Source: Bacteroidota bacterium
GTDB taxonomy: Bacteria > Bacteroidota > Ignavibacteria > Ignavibacteriales > Ignavibacteriaceae
Reading direction: 5' to 3'
DNA length: 19,878 nucleotides
Assembly: GCA_023433685.1 (NCBI GenBank)
Contig: JAEYUD010000137.1
Coordinates: 1 to 19,878 of the forward strand
Both the position numbers and the translations under genes were made by a program. The notes under the pieces are model-generated. The model was not told the DNA's origin. It was given only the letters and a program-made list of their open reading frames with translations, and did not search any database. This document shows, piece by piece, positions 16,470-19,878 of this stretch; the first letter of the stretch is position 1; each line of letters starts with the position of its first letter.

Positions 16470-17186
16470 ATGAAAAACAGAATTACAACATTCTTTCTCG
16501 TGCTTTTGTTATCCACCGGATTAAAAGCGCAGCTTTCAGATATTGAAGTTACAGGTTCTTTCTCATCAGCCGGCTCACTGAAATATGCTTTAACAAAAGC
16601 GAATGGATTCGGCGGCAGTGTCAAGATAAACTTCAAGACCTTCGACAATTTTTATATATCATTTGTCGCCGGGTATCAGTCATATTCAATTGATCAGGAT
16701 TCCGCTTTAACCCAGTGGAAGTGGAATTTCTGGGATAACAGGTACTATGGCAGTATAAGGGCAGATCTGACCGATACGGCAAAATATAAGTTGACCATAA
16801 CCCCGACCCAGGGAATGAACACTTTGCCTGTCTCTTTAATGGTAGGGTACGAAGCCAAACTGGGTGACCTTACAATCAAACCTTATGCCGGTGCAGGTAT
16901 ACTATTCTTCACACGGTGGTTCTATGTGGTTGAAGACTGGACCAAAAAACTTTCCAAACTTGACGCGCAATTCAACTACAATTATCGGAATTTTGCGCCA
17001 TCGAAATATGGAAATCCATTAATGCTTCACGGGGGACTTTCACTGAAGTATCCGGTTTTCGACTATGTCAGCCTGACCGGTGACTTCAACTACACCTATT
17101 TCGTGGAAACAGACGGGATGGGTTACAGCGAGTTGCCGTTCGGAAACAACCTGAATTTAAAATTAGGACTTTCATTCAGTTATTGA
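16470..17186 (+). CDS. Predicted outer-membrane beta-barrel protein, unknown function
   Basis: A 238-residue exported protein. The signal peptide MKNRITTFFLVLLLSTGLKAQ gives a mature start at LSDIEV. The rest alternates polar and hydrophobic residues in many short strands with aromatic girdles (FYISFVAGYQSY, SLMVGYEAKLGDLTIKPYAG, GGLSLKYPVFDYVSLTGDF). It ends LKLGLSFSY, a typical barrel-terminal strand with an aromatic last residue. About eight to ten strands would fit. I do not recognise a specific family. The strong AGGAGG site and tight spacing to genes on both sides place it in the same transcript as the PorV-like gene. It could be a structural barrel or an OmpA/OprF-like porin without the peptidoglycan-binding part; which of these is unresolved. 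Confidence 0.72.
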   Translation: MKNRITTFFLVLLLSTGLKAQLSDIEVTGSFSSAGSLKYALTKANGFGGSVKINFKTFDNFYISFVAGYQSYSIDQDSALTQWKWNFWDNRYYGSIRADLTDTAKYKLTITPTQGMNTLPVSLMVGYEAKLGDLTIKPYAGAGILFFTRWFYVVEDWTKKLSKLDAQFNYNYRNFAPSKYGNPLMLHGGLSLKYPVFDYVSLTGDFNYTYFVETDGMGYSELPFGNNLNLKLGLSFSY

Positions 17187-17193
17187 TCAGAAT

Positions 17194-17889
17194 ATGAAAA
17201 GATTTATTGCAATTTTCGTGATCCTGGCTACAGGAATAATGGCTCAAGGCAAGTGGTCAGCAGGTGTGGGTTTCTCATACCTCTCACCGGTGGGTGAGCT
17301 CAAGAACAGATTCAGTCCGGGATATTCAACATCCGCTTTCTTCACTAAAGAGGTCTCAGCGAAGTGGAGCTGGAGTGGAAAACTTGAGTACGTAATCTTC
17401 GACAAGCTCAATGATGATAAAATGTTCGTAAACCGCGAATATTTGATCGGTACACAACAGAAGACCTATACTTACCCAATTAAATCACTCCGCATGGATC
17501 TGAAGGCATACGGAGCCGCGGTACAGGCTGATTATTATCTGCTTCGTGACAGCTGGTATGAAACCAAGCTTAACCTCGGTTTTGGTGTCTATTACTGGAA
17601 GTTTTCAAGAGGCAGTTACTCCGACTCATTGATTGCCCCCGATACAGCAGGAGTGAACAAGCTTCAGGAAGTGCTTGCTGTTCCATCGCTTGATCAGGAA
17701 GATTGGAGTGGTACCTTCAATGTTGGAGTGGAACTTGGCGTTCAGGTGTTCGATCCTGTCTGGTTCTCTGTCTCAGCGAATTACAAGAACATTCTGGGTG
17801 AACTCTGGTCGACCCTTAAACTTGACTTTGAAAATGTTGCTTCCATGCAAATGATAGAACTAAAAGCAAATCTGAGGGCACGGTTCTGA
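17194..17889 (+). CDS. Predicted outer-membrane beta-barrel protein, unknown function (second)
   Basis: A 231-residue exported protein. The signal peptide MKRFIAIFVILATGIMAQ is followed by GKWSAGVGFSYLSPVGELKN, the usual opening strand of small outer-membrane barrels. Later strands include WSWSGKLEYVIF, AAVQADYYLL, TKLNLGFGVYYWKF and GVELGVQVFDPVWFSVSANYK. The last strand is MIELKANLRARF, ending in Phe. No catalytic or binding motif is visible and I do not recognise the family. It resembles its upstream neighbour in size and architecture but not obviously in sequence. The gap to the upstream gene is 7 nt, and its TGA shares one base with the ATG of the downstream hydrolase (TGATG). Its expression is therefore probably coupled to the hydrolase, and a joint role in handling a glycan at the outer membrane is possible. 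Confidence 0.72.
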   Translation: MKRFIAIFVILATGIMAQGKWSAGVGFSYLSPVGELKNRFSPGYSTSAFFTKEVSAKWSWSGKLEYVIFDKLNDDKMFVNREYLIGTQQKTYTYPIKSLRMDLKAYGAAVQADYYLLRDSWYETKLNLGFGVYYWKFSRGSYSDSLIAPDTAGVNKLQEVLAVPSLDQEDWSGTFNVGVELGVQVFDPVWFSVSANYKNILGELWSTLKLDFENVASMQMIELKANLRARF

Positions 17890-19091
17890 TGCCAAAGAAG
17901 CACTATATTAAAGTTCTATTGGGAGCCCTGGCAATTTTCTTTGCCGGCTGTGGAAGTGTTTCAGACTCGTCAAGCAAGGGTTCTGATGCCGGGATGTCGG
18001 GTGAAACATCAAACCAGTCGAGTGCGTCAGGCCGAAGTGCTGTCCGCGGTGTCTGGTTGACGAACGTTGACAGTAAAGTTCTTAACTCAAAAGCCGGAAT
18101 AGTTGAAGCCGTTAAGAACTGCAGGGAGATGGGCTTTAACACCATTTTTCATGTTGTCTGGAATAAAGGGTTCACCCTTTATCCAAGCGAGGTAATGAAG
18201 AAGGAATTTGGTATCGAGATCGATTCAAATTTTGAAGGCCGGGATCCTTTGAAAGAACTGATCGAAGAAGCTCATGACAATGGTATAAAAGTTATACCAT
18301 GGTTTGAGTTCGGCTTCGCTTCCTCGTTCAAAGCCAACGGGGGACACCTTCTTGCGATGAAACCGCATTGGAAGGCGCTCGACAGAAAAGGTGATCTGGT
18401 GACCAAGAACGGATTCGAGTGGATGAACGGTTTCCTGCCTGAAGTGCAGGATTTCATGCTTTCACTTATTAAAGAAGTGGTCACCAATTACGATGTTGAC
18501 GGAGTACAAGGTGACGACAGACTCCCCGCGATGCCTTCAGAAAGCGGATACGACCCCTACACGGTTGGACTTTACAAAGCCGCAAGAAACGGAAAGGAGC
18601 CACCGGCTGATCAGTATGAAGCTGACTGGCTTCAGTTCAGGGCAGACCTGATGACGGAATTTGGAGAAAAGCTTCACAAAACTGTAAAATCGATAAAACC
18701 TGAAGTGATAATTTCACTCTCACCTTCGATTTACCCTTTCGCCAAGGAAGAATATCTGCAGGATTGGCCCGAGTGGGCACGGAGGGGGATCGTTGAGCTT
18801 TTATGTCCACAGGTTTACAGAAAAAATATCGAAGCATTTACAGCGACACTTCACTCCGATTTTCAAAACATCCCGAAGGGGAAGGAACATATCTATTATC
18901 CGGGTATTTTGATAAAACTTGGATCATATTATCCGGAATCAGAATTTTTACTTCAAATGATTGAGGAAAACAGAAAAGCCGGAATCAACGGTGAGGTTTT
19001 CTTCTTTTATGAAGGACTCAAGAACTTTAAGGATCTCTTCAAGACGAGAATATATCCTGACAAGGTTAGTTTCCCCAAATTAATACAATAG
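17889..19091 (+). CDS. GHL10-family glycoside hydrolase, predicted lipoprotein
   Basis: A 400-residue protein of the glycoside-hydrolase-like family 10 (TIM barrel; E. coli DigH/YddW acts on peptidoglycan glycan strands). The lipobox FFAGC places the lipid-bearing Cys at 21. A Ser/Gly-rich tether (22-50) precedes the domain. Key motifs are RGVWLTNVDS at 53-62, VVWNKGFTLYPS at 89-100, IPWFEFGF at 136-143 and DVDGVQGDDRLPAMP at 202-216. The acidic residues Glu140, Asp204, Asp209 and Asp210 are catalytic candidates, with SLSPSIYPF at 276-284. The common family motif at 207-211 is FDDH or FDDY; here it is GDDR. It should be anchored to a membrane, facing the periplasm or cell surface. It overlaps the upstream barrel gene by one base and is 4 bp from a paralogue, so it is part of the same operon. 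Confidence 0.88.
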   Translation: MPKKHYIKVLLGALAIFFAGCGSVSDSSSKGSDAGMSGETSNQSSASGRSAVRGVWLTNVDSKVLNSKAGIVEAVKNCREMGFNTIFHVVWNKGFTLYPSEVMKKEFGIEIDSNFEGRDPLKELIEEAHDNGIKVIPWFEFGFASSFKANGGHLLAMKPHWKALDRKGDLVTKNGFEWMNGFLPEVQDFMLSLIKEVVTNYDVDGVQGDDRLPAMPSESGYDPYTVGLYKAARNGKEPPADQYEADWLQFRADLMTEFGEKLHKTVKSIKPEVIISLSPSIYPFAKEEYLQDWPEWARRGIVELLCPQVYRKNIEAFTATLHSDFQNIPKGKEHIYYPGILIKLGSYYPESEFLLQMIEENRKAGINGEVFFFYEGLKNFKDLFKTRIYPDKVSFPKLIQ

Positions 19092-19095
19092 GTTT

Positions 19096-19878
19096 ATGCG
19101 CGACAGATTATTTTTATTTTTAGTTCTTTTTCCTGTATTGCTGATGGCCCAGCCCAGGAAAGAGATGAGAGCCGTATGGATCACAAATGTTGACAGTGAT
19201 GTTTTATTTGATGACACGAAAATTGCCAACGCGATGGATTACCTCGCGTCAGTGGGTATCAATGTGGTTTTTCCGGTTGTTTGGAACAAAGGCTACACCC
19301 TTTACCCAAGCAGGATCATGGATTCATTATTCCAGGTGCCTATCATCCCGGTTTTCGCGGGTCGTGACCCGCTAATAAAACTGATTGTTGAAGCACACAG
19401 AAACGGAATAGAGGTGATTCCCTGGTTTGAATTCGGTTTTTCACCGAGTTACTCCTCAAATGGCGGGCATATAATTGCTGCCAAACCACAATGGGCAGCA
19501 AAGAACGCGCAAGGACAACTTGTTGTTAAAAATGGTTTCGATTGGATGGCCGGTACAAATCCCGAAGTACAGGACTTTCTGATCTCACTTACCTGCGAAG
19601 TTTTGGACAATTACGAGGTTGACGGTGTTCAGGGGGACGACAGACTTCCCGCGATGCCGATAGAAGGTGGTTACGACAGCGTTACTGTTTCTATTTACAA
19701 GGCTGAGAATAACGGACAGAACCCTTCACCGAATTACTATGATCAGGCCTGGAAGAGATGGCGGGCAAATAAATTAACCGCTTTTCTGAAAAGATGGAGA
19801 GACAGCGTAAAGACGCGCAGTGAGAATTACATACTTTCTGTGGCTCCAAGTGTCTATCCGTGGGGATATGATAATTAC
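19096..19878 (+). CDS. GHL10-family glycoside hydrolase, second copy (3' end cut by window edge)
   Basis: 261 codons are open to the right edge; the family is usually about 400 or more residues, so the C-terminal third is missing. The signal peptide MRDRLFLFLVLFPVLLMAQ has no lipobox, so this copy should be released into the periplasm or exported rather than lipidated. It is aligned end to end with the upstream paralogue: MRAVWITNVDSDVLFDD, VVWNKGYTLYPS, AGRDPL, IPWFEFGFSPS, NPEVQDFL, DGVQGDDRLPAMP and SVAPSVYPWG. Roughly half the residues agree. The same GDDR variant appears, so it is a property of this pair. The ATG at 19096 follows the previous stop by 4 bp. The pair most likely arose by tandem duplication and then diverged in localisation. 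The substrate is unknown. Confidence 0.85.
   Translation, partial: MRDRLFLFLVLFPVLLMAQPRKEMRAVWITNVDSDVLFDDTKIANAMDYLASVGINVVFPVVWNKGYTLYPSRIMDSLFQVPIIPVFAGRDPLIKLIVEAHRNGIEVIPWFEFGFSPSYSSNGGHIIAAKPQWAAKNAQGQLVVKNGFDWMAGTNPEVQDFLISLTCEVLDNYEVDGVQGDDRLPAMPIEGGYDSVTVSIYKAENNGQNPSPNYYDQAWKRWRANKLTAFLKRWRDSVKTRSENYILSVAPSVYPWGYDNY

Noticed and set aside
1..19878. tRNA, rRNA, CRISPR arrays, insertion sequences, phage or plasmid genes
   Set aside because: Looked for on both strands by eye; no cloverleaf, regularly spaced repeat, transposase or integrase-like sequence was found.

Overview
The window looks like a chromosomal segment of an Ignavibacteria-type bacterium (Bacteroidota/Chlorobiota group). 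The main reason is the protein at 6434-7687, whose C-terminus carries the type IX secretion (T9SS) sorting signature of that lineage: an NYPNPFNPST motif followed by a VYNVLGQEVATLV segment. A TonB-dependent receptor with an N-terminal carboxypeptidase-regulatory-like domain, a PorV/PorQ-family protein and a promoter resembling the Bacteroidota -33/-7 consensus (TTG, 20 nt, TAGATTTG) agree with this. This is inference from motifs; no 16S rRNA or tRNA gene is visible.

Left part, 1-4235: the first 23 codons of prmC (release factor methyltransferase) run off the left edge on the minus strand. Divergent from it is a tightly packed plus-strand operon of three glycosyltransferase family 9 (heptosyltransferase-like) genes, overlapping or nearly so, followed by ispE of the MEP isoprenoid pathway. 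The three GT9 proteins probably add successive sugars to a surface glycan or LPS core; the third has an unusual N-terminal Cys/His cluster.

Middle part, 4237-10298: on the minus strand a cation diffusion facilitator transporter and a dihydroorotate-dehydrogenase-like flavoprotein form a two-gene unit that converges on ispE with a 1-bp gap. Then come a monocistronic secreted T9SS cargo protein with a clear terminator, a YtcJ-like amidohydrolase, and convergent prmA (ribosomal protein L11 methyltransferase). The stop codons of the last two abut in one TGATCA palindrome.

Right part, 10400-19878: one long plus-strand cell-envelope cluster with almost no intergenic space. It contains a TonB-dependent receptor, a large secreted protein with a FnIII-like segment and a T9SS-type C-terminus, a PorV/PorQ-family beta-barrel, two small predicted outer-membrane beta-barrels, and two tandem GHL10-family glycoside hydrolases. 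One hydrolase is a lipoprotein; the other has an ordinary signal peptide and is cut by the right edge. All seven have export signals. The arrangement resembles a polysaccharide-utilisation or envelope-glycan-processing locus in which a T9SS cargo/PorV-like pair sits where a SusD partner would be expected. This is the most interesting system in the window. No tRNA, rRNA, CRISPR array, insertion sequence or phage gene was seen, and no gene-free stretch exceeds 300 bases.
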